A DNA stretch of 15,697 nucleotides from contig JANYHX010000241.1 in the NCBI GenBank assembly GCA_025362155.1, positions 1-15,697 of the forward strand. The letters run 5' to 3'. This stretch comes from Gallionella sp. GTDB lineage: Bacteria > Pseudomonadota > Gammaproteobacteria > Burkholderiales > Gallionellaceae. Position 1 is the stretch's first letter, and each line of letters starts with the position of its first letter. Below are positions 1 through 7,680 of this stretch, piece after piece. The notes below the pieces were generated by a model. It ran no database searches and was not told the origin of the DNA. It worked only from the letters and a program-made list of their open reading frames with translations. The position numbers and the translations under genes are program-made.

Positions 1-321
1 AAGCAGCCAATAGCGTTGCTTTTTTCGCAGCAGAAAAATCCCCAATAGCAGCGCATAAATACTCATAGCCCGTATGCCCTGCAGGTTGCTGACAACGAGC
101 ATGAACTGCGTAAACTGCGACGTAGCGTGTGCATGAAACCATGCGGCCAATTGGGCATCAACGAGGGTAAGTGGGTCACCGGACACGACATCTTCAGCCA
201 TACCCAGAAACAACCAACCCGTAGCTATCAACACCAGCAAGCCCAGAATGTGCCACCAAAAAAAGCTGTCCTGGGGGAGGTGTGTTTGGGGAAAAACATG
301 GGGAGGCTGCGGGTTTTCCAT
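1..321 (-). CDS. PAP2-family membrane phosphatase, N-terminal part (runs off the left edge)
   Basis: An open frame starts at the ATG at 321 and continues without a stop to base 1, giving the first 107 residues. A hydrophilic, proline-rich N-terminus is followed by a membrane helix (about residues 25-43). A loop follows with an AWFHAHAT-type stretch and a QFM-LVVSNLQG stretch, then a second helix ending in a basic KK-R turn. This layout is typical of the N-terminus of PAP2 (type 2 phosphatidic acid phosphatase) proteins, which dephosphorylate lipid phosphates or undecaprenyl pyrophosphate at the membrane. The catalytic motifs (K-x6-RP, SGH, R-x5-H) would lie beyond the edge, so the assignment rests on N-terminal resemblance only. 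It is on the same strand as the YceI gene but separated from it by a hairpin terminator and a possible promoter of its own. Confidence 0.55.
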   Translation of the reverse strand, partial: MENPQPPHVFPQTHLPQDSFFWWHILGLLVLIATGWLFLGMAEDVVSGDPLTLVDAQLAAWFHAHATSQFTQFMLVVSNLQGIRAMSIYALLLGIFLLRKKQRYWLL

Positions 322-364
322 AAGTAACGGTTTCAGCGTAATCGAAATGGCTTGGGATTGTTCG

Positions 365-394
365 ATTATGCCCCACTCAAGTGACTTGTGTCTG
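365..394 (-). promoter_or_regulatory. Possible sigma70 promoter for the PAP2 gene
   Basis: Read on the minus strand, CAGACA (389-394) and CATAAT (365-370) are separated by 18 bases. They match the -35 and -10 consensus at 4/6 and 5/6 positions. The site lies about 45 bases upstream of the PAP2 start and downstream of the yceI terminator, where a separate promoter would be expected. Prediction only. Confidence 0.3.
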
Positions 395-438
395 AGGGTT
401 CGCACACGGAGGGAGTGGGCAACTTCAACCATGACAAA

Positions 439-468
439 GCGGTATTTTGGCACCCGCCAAAATACCGC
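439..468 (-). terminator. Hairpin terminator downstream of yceI
   Basis: A perfect 13-bp inverted repeat (439-451 paired with 456-468) with a 4-base loop begins 18 bases after the yceI stop. Read on the minus strand it is followed by only three T residues. The stem is strong, but the U-tract is short, so termination may be partial or the hairpin may mainly protect the 3' end. Confidence 0.6.
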
Positions 469-486
469 CCCATGCTGCTTGTCGAG

Positions 487-1056
487 TTAGTTTTTAATCG
501 CTTCTATTTCAAATACCAGCTTCACGTCATCCCCTACTGCTGGTAATGCGTACTTAACACCGAAATCGGAACGCTTGATCTGCGCGCTGGCAGCGGCGCC
601 ACACTCATCTTTTTTGCTCATCGGATTTGTGCCGCAGTTGAATGCATCAATGGTCAAAGTGACTGGCTTGGTAACTCCCATGATGGTCAAATTGCCATCC
701 ACGCTGGCAGGCTTGTCGCCCTTGAAATGCATCGCAGTGGATTTGTAAGTGATGGACGGAAATTCCGCCGCATTAAAAAAATCCGGCGATTTCAGATGCT
801 CGTCACGTTTGACAAATCCGGTGCTGATGGAGCCGGACTCAATGCTGATGTCTACCGCACCGGTCTTGGCCGCACGATCCAGCGTTACGGTACCGCTGGT
901 CCGATCAAAGCGGCCTTGCATGGTTGAAAAACCGAGATGGTTGATGCTGAAATGCGGGAAAGTGTGGGGTGGGTCTATGGTGTAGCTTTCTGCCGCCATG
1001 GCGGATAGGGGCAATGCGGCAGAAATAACGAGGGCGGAGAAAAGTGATTTGTGCAT
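487..1056 (-). CDS. yceI: YceI-family secreted lipid-binding-like protein
   Basis: The 189-residue product begins with a Sec signal peptide (basic MHK, hydrophobic core, likely cleavage after AMA at residue 21). The mature part starts ESYTIDPPHT and contains the YceI signatures: FSINHLGFSTMQGRF, SIESGSISTG, LKSPDFFNAAEFPSITYKST, the NLTIMGVTKPVTL strand and the closing DDVKLVFEIEA strand. YceI proteins form a lipocalin-like barrel in the periplasm that binds isoprenoid-type lipids; the physiological role is mostly unclear. Two cysteines in the C-terminal half (CGTNP...DECG) fit the variant with a disulfide insert. The start at 1056 is preferred over the farther ATG at 1158, because it puts the signal peptide at the N-terminus and has a TAAGGA ribosome binding site a few bases upstream. 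The gene is transcribed divergently from sdhC. Confidence 0.9.
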   Translation of the reverse strand: MHKSLFSALVISAALPLSAMAAESYTIDPPHTFPHFSINHLGFSTMQGRFDRTSGTVTLDRAAKTGAVDISIESGSISTGFVKRDEHLKSPDFFNAAEFPSITYKSTAMHFKGDKPASVDGNLTIMGVTKPVTLTIDAFNCGTNPMSKKDECGAAASAQIKRSDFGVKYALPAVGDDVKLVFEIEAIKN

Positions 1057-1082
1057 GGTATTCCTTACGTGGTTATCAAAAA

Positions 1083-1098
1083 TCAAACAACTGTTTGA
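1083..1098. promoter_or_regulatory. Palindrome at the yceI transcription start (possible operator)
   Basis: TCAAACA-AC-TGTTTGA is an inverted repeat with two perfect 7-base arms. It sits immediately downstream of the predicted yceI -10 box, roughly over positions +1 to +16, where a repressor would block initiation. No regulator can be named from the sequence. Confidence 0.3.
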
Positions 1099-1105
1099 GG
1101 GAAGT

Positions 1106-1134
1106 AGCATAGCAATCACTATTGTTTCTGTAAA
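1106..1134 (-). promoter_or_regulatory. Sigma70-like promoter for yceI
   Basis: On the minus strand TTTACA (1129-1134; 5/6 to the -35 consensus) is followed after exactly 17 bases by TATGCT (1106-1111; 4/6 to the -10 consensus). It predicts a leader of about 45 nt before the yceI start at 1056. In the same 189-bp divergent region no equally convincing promoter for sdhC could be picked out. Confidence 0.5.
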
Positions 1135-1245
1135 GGAGGCTGCTAAAAATAGTAGCAAGCGCAGATCGGGTTTCTCCCGCGATGGTGTAGCATGGCGGCT
1201 ATTGCGTTTTATGCATACTCCGCTCAGTAATCACAGAGATCAGTA

Positions 1246-1620
1246 ATGAATAAACAACGTCCCAAGCACCTCGCGCTGCATCTCATTAACTTACCGCTGC
1301 CCGGTATTGTTTCTATCCTCCACCGCATCAGCGGCCTGATGTTGTTTTTTGCACTGCCATTATTGTTGCTGATGCTGCAATACAGCTTGACGTCAATCGA
1401 GACCTATACACAGCTGATGGCTCTGCTGGCTAATCCGCTGCTCAAGTTAATCTTGCTGGGTTTGTTGTGGGCGTTTCTGCATCATTTTTGCGCCGGGCTG
1501 CGTTACCTGGCGGTCGACTTACACTACGTGCGCGATCTTGCACAGGCGCGCAACAGCAGCAAAGTGGTGATGGTGGTGAGTTTGGTATTGACCATCTTTT
1601 TGGGAATAAAACTATGGTAA
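1246..1620 (+). CDS. sdhC: Succinate dehydrogenase cytochrome b556 subunit
   Basis: SdhC is one of the two membrane anchors of complex II. It holds haem b and part of the quinone site, so electrons from succinate reach ubiquinone. The 124-residue product has three membrane helices (about 28-47, 62-83, 104-123). It shows the family signature SILHRISG, in which Ser23 and Arg27 correspond to the E. coli quinone-site residues Ser27 and Arg31. The second helix carries HH-x3-GLR; His80 corresponds to the haem ligand His84 of E. coli (constant offset of four). The N-terminal RPKHLALHLINLPLPGIVS segment is typical. Its stop codon overlaps the sdhD start by 7 bases, indicating translational coupling. 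Confidence 0.93.
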   Translation: MNKQRPKHLALHLINLPLPGIVSILHRISGLMLFFALPLLLLMLQYSLTSIETYTQLMALLANPLLKLILLGLLWAFLHHFCAGLRYLAVDLHYVRDLAQARNSSKVVMVVSLVLTIFLGIKLW

Positions 1621-1961
1621 ATCGCGTCGTCGTCGGTGCGCACTATGGGTTGCGCGACTGGTTGATTCAGCGCGTCACGGCGATAGTAATGGCGGTGTAT
1701 TGTGTAGCGTTGGTGGCTTATCTGCTGATGCAGCCCCAGGTGAATTATGACGTTTGGACAGCATTGTTCTCCAGCCAGATAGTTCGCACATTCACTTTGT
1801 TATTTCTGCTCAGCGTGTTCTATCACGCCTGGATCGGCGTGCGCAATGTCGTGATGGATTACGTCAAATCTGCCGCTGTGCGGTTGGTCATTCATGTGCT
1901 AGTGATTCTGGCGTTGCTGCTGTATGCAATATGGTCGATACAGATACTTTGGGGCATGTGA
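1614..1961 (+). CDS. sdhD: Succinate dehydrogenase hydrophobic membrane anchor subunit
   Basis: This is the second membrane anchor of complex II. The 115-residue product has three predicted helices (about 21-39, 54-76, 88-112). His71, Asp82 and Tyr83 in the FYHAWIG...MDY stretch sit at exactly the positions of the E. coli SdhD haem ligand His71 and quinone-site Asp82/Tyr83, so the subunit looks functional. The ATG at 1614 is chosen because it overlaps the sdhC stop (ATGGTAA) and gives the usual length; the longer open frame upstream lies entirely within sdhC. The stop codon overlaps the sdhA start (TGATG), so sdhC, sdhD and sdhA form one transcription unit. Confidence 0.93.
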   Translation: MVNRVVVGAHYGLRDWLIQRVTAIVMAVYCVALVAYLLMQPQVNYDVWTALFSSQIVRTFTLLFLLSVFYHAWIGVRNVVMDYVKSAAVRLVIHVLVILALLLYAIWSIQILWGM

Positions 1962-3724
1962 TGGCAATTGCAAAACGAACTTTCGATGTGGTGGTAGTCG
2001 GCGCCGGCGGCGCCGGGATGCGCGCTGCATTACAACTGGCGCAAGCCGGTTTGAAAGTCGCGGTACTATCCAAGGTGTTCCCTACCCGCTCGCACACGGT
2101 AGCTGCACAGGGCGGCATCGCTGCTTCGCTGGGCAATGTCAAGGAAGACAACTGGCATTGGCATATGTACGACACAGTGAAAGGCTCGGACTACCTGGGC
2201 GACCAGGACGCCATCGAGTTCATGTGCCGCGCCGCGCCGGAAGTCGTCTATGAGCTGGAGCATTTCGGCATGCCGTTCGACCGACTGGACAGCGGCAAGA
2301 TTTACCAACGCCCGTTCGGCGGCCATATGCAGGAATTCGGCAAGACACCGGTAGAGCGTGCTTGCGCGGCTGCCGACCGCACCGGCCATGCATTGCTGCA
2401 TACGCTGTATCAACAGAATGTAAAAGCCAATACGCATTTTTTTATTGAGTGGATGGCACTGGATTTAATACGCGATCAAGACGGCGATGTACTGGGCGTG
2501 ACCGCGATGGAAATTGAAACTGGCGAGGTAATGATGTTTCAGGCACGTGCCACGTTGTTCGCCACAGGCGGGGCGGGGCGCATTTTTCAATCCAGCACCA
2601 ATGCTTATATCAATACCGGAGATGGGCTGGGCATGGCGGCGCGCGCCGGAATTCCGCTCGAGGACATGGAATTTTTTCAGTTCCATCCCACCGGCGTGTA
2701 TGGCGCGGGCGTATTGATTTCGGAAGGAGTACGCGGTGAAGGCGGCTATCTGGTCAACAAGAATGGCGAACGCTTCATGCCAAAATATGCACCCAATGCG
2801 AAAGATTTGGCCAGCCGTGACGTGGTGTCACGCGCCATCACGGTGGAAATAAATGAGGGACGCGGTTGCGGGCCGCACGGCGACCATGTGCTACTCAAAC
2901 TGGATCACCTCGGCGATGACGTGATCAAGCAGCGGCTGCCCGGCATCCGCGAGATCGCGTTGAAATTTGCCCATGTCGATCCCGCAAAAGACCCCATACC
3001 GGTGGTGCCCACCGCGCATTACATGATGGGCGGGCTGCCCACCAACTATCACGGGCAAGTCGTTGCACCCTACAAGACCGGGCCGGATGAAGTGGTGCAC
3101 GGACTTTATGCGGTGGGCGAATGCGCCTGCGTGTCGGTGCATGGCGCGAATCGCTTGGGCTGTAATTCCTTGCTTGATTTGCTGGTATTTGGCCGTGAAG
3201 CGGGCCGGCAAATCATTGAAGACCTGAAAAGCAATCCGCATCCCAAACACTTGCCTGCCGATGCTGCCGAACGTCCGCTGGCAAGATTGGCGCGTTTGGA
3301 AAATCAAAAAAATGGCGAGCGCGTTGCCGAGGTCGGCGATGCCATGCGCAAGACCATGCAAAAACATTGCGGCGTATTCCGCTTCCCGGGCTTGCTGGCC
3401 GAAGGCGCTGAGCAGATCAGGCAGATCGCCGAAAGGGTGTCACATACCGAAATCCAGGATAAGAGCAAAGTGTTTAACACCGCGCGCATTGAGGCTTTGG
3501 AACTGGATAATTTAATCGAAGTTGCGCAAGCCACCATGGTTGCTGCCAGCGCGCGGCAGGAAAGCCGCGGTGCCCATGCGCGCGATGACTTTCCGCAGCG
3601 CGATGATGTAAATTGGCTTAAACACAGCTTGTATTTCCGCGAGGGACAACGGCTGGATTACAAACCAGTGCGACTCAAACCGCTGTCGGTGGAATCGTTT
3701 CCGCTCAAACCACGGGTGTATTAA
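1961..3724 (+). CDS. sdhA: Succinate dehydrogenase flavoprotein subunit
   Basis: SdhA oxidises succinate to fumarate in the TCA cycle and passes electrons through FAD to the iron-sulfur subunit. The 587-residue product matches the usual length (588 in E. coli). It has an N-terminal dinucleotide-binding GAGGAG motif (residues 14-19) and the covalent FAD histidine at His45 in [11 protein letters not shown]. The substrate-site residues His242 (FHPTG) and Arg286 fall at the E. coli numbering; His353 and Arg398 complete the site. The C-terminal [12 protein letters not shown]...WLKH segment is intact. The ATG at 1961 overlaps the sdhD stop; a longer open frame upstream is sdhD in another frame. Unusually, sdhB does not follow: the next gene, 86 bases downstream, is a glycosyltransferase-like membrane protein. 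Confidence 0.96.
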   Translation: MAIAKRTFDVVVVGAGGAGMRAALQLAQAGLKVAVLSKVFPTRSHTVAAQGGIAASLGNVKEDNWHWHMYDTVKGSDYLGDQDAIEFMCRAAPEVVYELEHFGMPFDRLDSGKIYQRPFGGHMQEFGKTPVERACAAADRTGHALLHTLYQQNVKANTHFFIEWMALDLIRDQDGDVLGVTAMEIETGEVMMFQARATLFATGGAGRIFQSSTNAYINTGDGLGMAARAGIPLEDMEFFQFHPTGVYGAGVLISEGVRGEGGYLVNKNGERFMPKYAPNAKDLASRDVVSRAITVEINEGRGCGPHGDHVLLKLDHLGDDVIKQRLPGIREIALKFAHVDPAKDPIPVVPTAHYMMGGLPTNYHGQVVAPYKTGPDEVVHGLYAVGECACVSVHGANRLGCNSLLDLLVFGREAGRQIIEDLKSNPHPKHLPADAAERPLARLARLENQKNGERVAEVGDAMRKTMQKHCGVFRFPGLLAEGAEQIRQIAERVSHTEIQDKSKVFNTARIEALELDNLIEVAQATMVAASARQESRGAHARDDFPQRDDVNWLKHSLYFREGQRLDYKPVRLKPLSVESFPLKPRVY

Positions 3725-3810
3725 AAAGAAATTTCTGTAAAGTTATGGGGCAAATAAAGCACTCGCTCAATGCATCAAATACGCATCAAATTGATTTTTA
3801 GAGATGTCCC

Positions 3811-5544
3811 ATGATAAAGGAAACGCAAAAAGGAATGGGTAGTCGAGGCATCTCAGCTCTTCCTGTGGGATCGAAAACTACTCAACAATATCCCTCGCCG
3901 TCGGTATTAATCCTTTTCCTTCCTCTTCTATTGTCTTTTATAAGTCTCGCTATTCAAAACTGGTATCAGGTTTTTGATGATGCTTTTATATCCTATCGCT
4001 ATGCACAGAATCTTGCTATGGGATATGGAATTACTTGGAATCCAGGTCAAACACCCACAGAAGGCTACACAAATTTTCTTTTGATAATCATTTTGGCTCC
4101 ATTCATAAGGGCGGGTCTCGATCCGCTGTTGGTCACCAGAGTGTTAAGTTTTATCTGCGTGATCGGAATATCTGGAATATTATTTACTGTAGCTAGGCGT
4201 CAATACCACTGCTCTGCCACGGCAGCGTTTATGATTGCTGCGCTCATTTTCCTGGTTCCGGTAACGGAGATTCAATGTATTGTCGGGCTGGAAACTGTCA
4301 TCTACGCTTTTTTCCTGTTGGCTACGTTCATTGTGGGTATTACCTTTATTGACTGTCAACAACTCAAACATTCCATCATATTCAGCTGCATGCTTTTTCT
4401 TACGATGCTACTCCGTCCAGAGGCAGCGCTCTTATATCCAATCATATTTATCGCAGCTGTTGTTACTGCGATTCGTAATCAAACTACTCTGACATCACTG
4501 TTAGTTGGATTTCTAACGTTATTAACATTGGGTGGCATATATCTGACATGGAAATACTTACATTTTGGCCAACTTTTCCCCAATCCATTTTATTTGAAGG
4601 CGTCTGGAGAGACTTTGTTTAGTCCAAAAGGCATTCATAGTGTAAAGTCTTTTATAGAAGATAATACCCTTCTTATGATCTTGGCATTTTCGAGCCTTTT
4701 TTTTGGCATTTTTGCTGAACGCCAAGTACAGCCATGGAATAAAATAGTTGCACTGTCTGGCTTTGCTTTCGTTGTTGTTTACTGCTTATTCTTCACTCAC
4801 ATTGATACGCTCATGGACACTCATGGGCGTTTTCTATATCCCCTCGTCCCCCTCATCATTTTGCTGGCAAACCCCTCTCTCGCCAAAATACTTGGGTTTC
4901 TAGAACCTATTTCTGTCTTCAGAATACCTATTTTCCCCGCCATAACAGTAATATTTTTGCTCGCATTTGGCTCGTCTAATATTATTGAAATAAATCACAA
5001 CATTAAAAATTTGACTCCTAATGACTTCATGCAAACCAGCCAACTCCTCATGCCAAAGGAATATCGCATATCACAGGTACTAGCCCGCTTTCCACAAATT
5101 AAAGAGGTTCGAATTGCATTCGGTGATTCGGGAGTAATGCCCTATTTCAGTGGCGCAATATGGCTTGATGTGGTTGGGCTGAATGATGGATTCATATCAA
5201 AAATGCGTGACAAAAACAAACTAGTTGACTACTTCTTTAATTGGTCACCTGATCTTGTGATTCATCCAGGAAAAGCGGGACGGTCGTGGTTTCAGGATGG
5301 TCATGGCCCGCTTGGAGACTATCTATCTTGGTCAAATGATTCCAGGTGGGATGAATACGCATACGTTGGTACCAGCAACATACAAGGCTCGAGTTACGAT
5401 TTGCAATACTTCATCAGAAAGTCAAGCCGATTCCGTGATTCTCTCAATCGCTTTTTAAAAGCGAATGTCGTGGACGGCTGGTATGATCCATTCCCATTAT
5501 CCATTGGCACCTACCGCCCCAAGGAGATTCAGCCAATGCAGTAG
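3811..5544 (+). CDS. GT-C fold polytopic glycosyltransferase, AftB-like group
   Basis: The 577-residue protein has about ten membrane helices and a soluble C-terminal part (about 400-577). Right after the first helix comes FDDAFISYRYAQNLAMGYG (Asp56-Asp57). This is the acidic pair of GT-C enzymes, which move a sugar from a polyprenyl-phosphate donor at the outer face of the inner membrane. Further landmarks are EGYTNFL (84-90), GLET (159-162), LRPEAALL (201-208), LFPNPFYLKA (255-264), HGRF (338-341) and GDSGVMPYFSGAIWLDVVGLND (438-459). This set resembles proteins annotated as AftB-like or GT39/GT87-like; the sugar cannot be told. A start at 3835 (Met9), with AAGGAAA upstream, is an alternative. 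The gene is AT-richer than sdhA and begins the glycan cluster. Confidence 0.72.
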   Translation: MIKETQKGMGSRGISALPVGSKTTQQYPSPSVLILFLPLLLSFISLAIQNWYQVFDDAFISYRYAQNLAMGYGITWNPGQTPTEGYTNFLLIIILAPFIRAGLDPLLVTRVLSFICVIGISGILFTVARRQYHCSATAAFMIAALIFLVPVTEIQCIVGLETVIYAFFLLATFIVGITFIDCQQLKHSIIFSCMLFLTMLLRPEAALLYPIIFIAAVVTAIRNQTTLTSLLVGFLTLLTLGGIYLTWKYLHFGQLFPNPFYLKASGETLFSPKGIHSVKSFIEDNTLLMILAFSSLFFGIFAERQVQPWNKIVALSGFAFVVVYCLFFTHIDTLMDTHGRFLYPLVPLIILLANPSLAKILGFLEPISVFRIPIFPAITVIFLLAFGSSNIIEINHNIKNLTPNDFMQTSQLLMPKEYRISQVLARFPQIKEVRIAFGDSGVMPYFSGAIWLDVVGLNDGFISKMRDKNKLVDYFFNWSPDLVIHPGKAGRSWFQDGHGPLGDYLSWSNDSRWDEYAYVGTSNIQGSSYDLQYFIRKSSRFRDSLNRFLKANVVDGWYDPFPLSIGTYRPKEIQPMQ

Positions 5545-5574
5545 CCAACAAAACGTTAATTATCGAACCAGAAA

Positions 5575-6507
5575 ATGTCTATTATTTCCATTGTTGTTCC
5601 AGTATATCAAGCTGAACATTGCCTTGACGAGCTTTATCACCGTCTGAGGGGTGCGCTTGAAAGTATTTCACCGGATTTTGAAATCGTGCTGGTAGAAGAC
5701 TGTGGTGGCGACAATTCATGGCAAGTGATCGAGCGGCTGGCTGCGGCTGACCCGCGCGTGCGCGGCATCCAGTTCAGTCGCAACTTTGGCCAGCATTACG
5801 GCATCACGGCCGGGCTGGATCACTGTCACGGTGACTGGGTGGTAGTAATGGATTGCGACTTGCAGGATCGCCCCGAAGAAATCCCGCGCCTGTATGCCAA
5901 AGCGCAAGAAGGTTTCGATATTGTATTGGCGTTGCGCGGGGCGCGTCATGATCCGTTCTTGAAACGCCTGACCTCATCGCTGTTTTACAAGGTATTCAGT
6001 TATCTCGCGGATATAGAATACGACGGGGCGAGCGGTAATTTCCGCATTATGTCGCGTAAGGTAGTAACAAGCTTCCGCCGTATGGGCGAGCAATTACGCT
6101 TCTTCGGCGGGTTAGTACAGTGGCTCGGATTCCCGACCAGCAGCATAGAGGTGGAACACGCCGAACGTTTTGAGGGAAACTCCACCTATACATTTTCCAA
6201 GCTATGGAAATTGGCTACCGAAACCATCATTGCCTACTCCGATAAACCATTGCGTATCGGTGTGCGTTTTGGCTTTGGCATGGCTGCGCTGGCCTTCTGC
6301 TATGGCCTGTATATTTTAATGCGCGCTTGGGTGCATGGCTCTCCAATACCAGGCTGGAATAGTTTGATTGTGTCGCTGTATTTTATTGGTGGAATCATCA
6401 TTGCGATGCTGGGCATTATTGGCATCTACTTGGGCAAGGCCTTCGACGAAAGCAAGAAGCGACCACTCTATATCATCAGGCGATCCACCTTTGAACACGC
6501 TGATTAA
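5575..6507 (+). CDS. GT2 polyprenyl-phosphate glycosyltransferase (GtrB/ArnC/DPM1-like)
   Basis: This cytoplasmic-face enzyme probably transfers a sugar from a nucleotide donor to undecaprenyl phosphate. The 310-residue product has a GT-A domain opening with SIVVPVYQAE. It contains VEDCGGDNS (40-48), the metal/nucleotide motif DCDLQD (93-98), SGNFRIMSR (153-161), FFGGLVQWLGF (176-186) and the GNSTYTFSKL box (201-210), which is diagnostic for the GtrB/ArnC/DPM1 group. Two C-terminal membrane helices (about 229-250 and 264-288) end in IYLGKAFDESKKRPLYI. Length and layout match GtrB (about 310 residues). A GtrA-family gene lies two genes downstream, which supports a GtrA/GtrB pair. It starts 30 bases after the GT-C gene, and its 3' end overlaps the acetyltransferase start by 17 bases. 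It is GC-richer than the gene before it. Confidence 0.85.
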   Translation: MSIISIVVPVYQAEHCLDELYHRLRGALESISPDFEIVLVEDCGGDNSWQVIERLAAADPRVRGIQFSRNFGQHYGITAGLDHCHGDWVVVMDCDLQDRPEEIPRLYAKAQEGFDIVLALRGARHDPFLKRLTSSLFYKVFSYLADIEYDGASGNFRIMSRKVVTSFRRMGEQLRFFGGLVQWLGFPTSSIEVEHAERFEGNSTYTFSKLWKLATETIIAYSDKPLRIGVRFGFGMAALAFCYGLYILMRAWVHGSPIPGWNSLIVSLYFIGGIIIAMLGIIGIYLGKAFDESKKRPLYIIRRSTFEHAD

Positions 6508-7159
6508 GCCTACCCCATGGGACACGGCGGCGTTCGACATGCCAACCTGGGAGCTGACCGAATATTCTGAAGAGGCACTGCAACAAGCCGCACAAACGCC
6601 CGGACACTACACTCTGAAGGTCGATCCATTAGCGGATAAAAAATTGTTGCACGAGTATGGCTTCTACTACTGCGATACCTTGATGACACCGCATTGCAAC
6701 GCAACGCGCTTACGTGCGTTGCAACATCCAGAGACAACTATTTCCAAGGATGTTGATGTTGAACACGCTTTGGCGATTTGCCACGGGGCTTTCGCACATG
6801 GTCGTTTTAATCGTGATTTTAATCTGCCCCAAGAGAGGGCTGATCTGCGCTATGACAGCTGGCTGAAGCAACTGCTCGAAGCTCAACAGGTTTATGGACT
6901 GTACTGGAAAAATGAGCTGGCTGGTTTCGTCGGATATAGCGGTAATAGCCTGGTGTTGCACGCAGTGGCGGAAAAGTATCGCGGCAAGGGTTTAACGAAA
7001 TACTGGTGGAGCGCGGTGTGTGGCGAATTGCTGGCAACCGGGCATGAGGAAGTGAAAAGCTCTATTTCTGCTGCTAATCTCGCGGTACTTAACCTGTATG
7101 TTTCGCTTGGTTTCAGCTTCAAAAATCCACAAGACATCTATCATTGCCTAATACCATGA
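6491..7159 (+). CDS. wecD: WecD-like GNAT acetyltransferase (dTDP-4-amino-4,6-dideoxygalactose N-acetyltransferase candidate)
   Basis: The product is a GNAT N-acetyltransferase. The acetyl-CoA binding loop is YRGKG (163-167), followed by the NLAVLNLYVSLGFSF strand-helix. Tyr203 aligns with the catalytic Tyr208 of E. coli WecD. Upstream, FAHGRFNRD and YDSWL match WecD landmarks, and PWDTAAF (9-15) matches the LTWENAFFG opening. WecD acetylates dTDP-Fuc4N, the product of WecE; a wecE gene lies in the same cluster, which supports this role. The start is uncertain. TTG at 6491 gives 222 residues (224 in E. coli), places the Trp at residue 10 as in the family and overlaps the GT2 gene by 17 bases. 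The first in-frame ATG after the GT2 stop (6539) would delete the W-D-T segment. Another acyl or amino-sugar specificity remains possible. Confidence 0.72.
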   Translation: MNTLIKPTPWDTAAFDMPTWELTEYSEEALQQAAQTPGHYTLKVDPLADKKLLHEYGFYYCDTLMTPHCNATRLRALQHPETTISKDVDVEHALAICHGAFAHGRFNRDFNLPQERADLRYDSWLKQLLEAQQVYGLYWKNELAGFVGYSGNSLVLHAVAEKYRGKGLTKYWWSAVCGELLATGHEEVKSSISAANLAVLNLYVSLGFSFKNPQDIYHCLIP

Positions 7160-7232
7160 GTGATTTGCCACCTCTCCCCTACCCTGTTGCTCTATGCAAG
7201 TCTGGATTTAAATTAGGTCGCGCATAGACTTG

Positions 7233-7652
7233 ATGATTGAGCCATCTGAAAATATTCAAAATGCACGAAGGGATAAACCTGCACTGCAATTACTTCGATA
7301 TGGCGTGGTAGGGTTAGGAACTAATTTAGCCCTTTATTTTATTTACTTGTTTATTACCTATTGGGGTCTCGAACCAAAAAAGGCTATGACTGTGTTGTAT
7401 ATCATAGGCGCACTCATGGGATTTTTTGGTCACCGTAAATGGACATTCACCCACCAAGGAGCTTTCCTTGGGTCTGGGATCAGATATTTCATTGCACATC
7501 TACTCGGGTATTTGATTAATTTTATTATCTTGCTGACCTTTGTCGACAAGCTTGGTTACGCTCATCAGTGGGTTCAGGCAGGAGCAATACTTGTAGTTGC
7601 CGGATTTCTTTTTGTGGCTTTCAGGTATTTCGTTTTTCCGAAACCTGAGTAA
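7233..7652 (+). CDS. GtrA-family small membrane protein (lipid-linked sugar flippase-like)
   Basis: The 139-residue protein has four membrane helices and the GtrA-family marks RYGVVGLGTNL at the first helix, GHRKWTF after the second and FRYFVF at the C-terminus. GtrA-type proteins are believed to move undecaprenyl-phosphate-linked sugars across the inner membrane, working with a GtrB-type GT2 enzyme. Such an enzyme is encoded at 5575-6507. The ATG at 7233 is preferred over the adjacent TTG at 7230. No strong ribosome binding site is visible. It is preceded by a 73-base spacer, which holds a 7-base inverted repeat (7191-7197/7222-7228) of unknown meaning, and followed by a large membrane protein after 28 bases. 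Confidence 0.85.
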   Translation: MIEPSENIQNARRDKPALQLLRYGVVGLGTNLALYFIYLFITYWGLEPKKAMTVLYIIGALMGFFGHRKWTFTHQGAFLGSGIRYFIAHLLGYLINFIILLTFVDKLGYAHQWVQAGAILVVAGFLFVAFRYFVFPKPE

Positions 7653-7680
7653 CGGCGAGAATATTAAATGAATATTATTC

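Noticed and set aside
1057..1158. Longer start for the YceI protein
   Set aside because: The extra 34 residues would bury the signal peptide and would include the predicted promoter; the start at 1056 has a good ribosome binding site.
1754..1960. N-terminal extension of the SdhA frame upstream of 1961
   Set aside because: It overlaps sdhD in another frame, and the SdhA family begins at the [19 protein letters not shown] segment; the ATG at 1961 gives the usual length.
2891..3367. 158-residue minus-strand open frame within sdhA
   Set aside because: It is antisense to conserved sdhA coding sequence and has no family features.
3771..3792. Near-tandem repeat of GCATCAAAT between sdhA and the GT-C gene
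   Set aside because: Only two short copies in AT-rich DNA; no evidence for an att site or regulatory element.
3745..3801. Possible remnant of sdhB after sdhA
   Set aside because: The short frame here (18 codons) has no cysteine motif or similarity to SdhB, so it cannot be called a pseudogene.
7191..7228. Inverted repeat TCTATGC/GCATAGA before the GtrA-type gene
   Set aside because: Seven-base arms with a 24-base loop and no T-run; could be chance.
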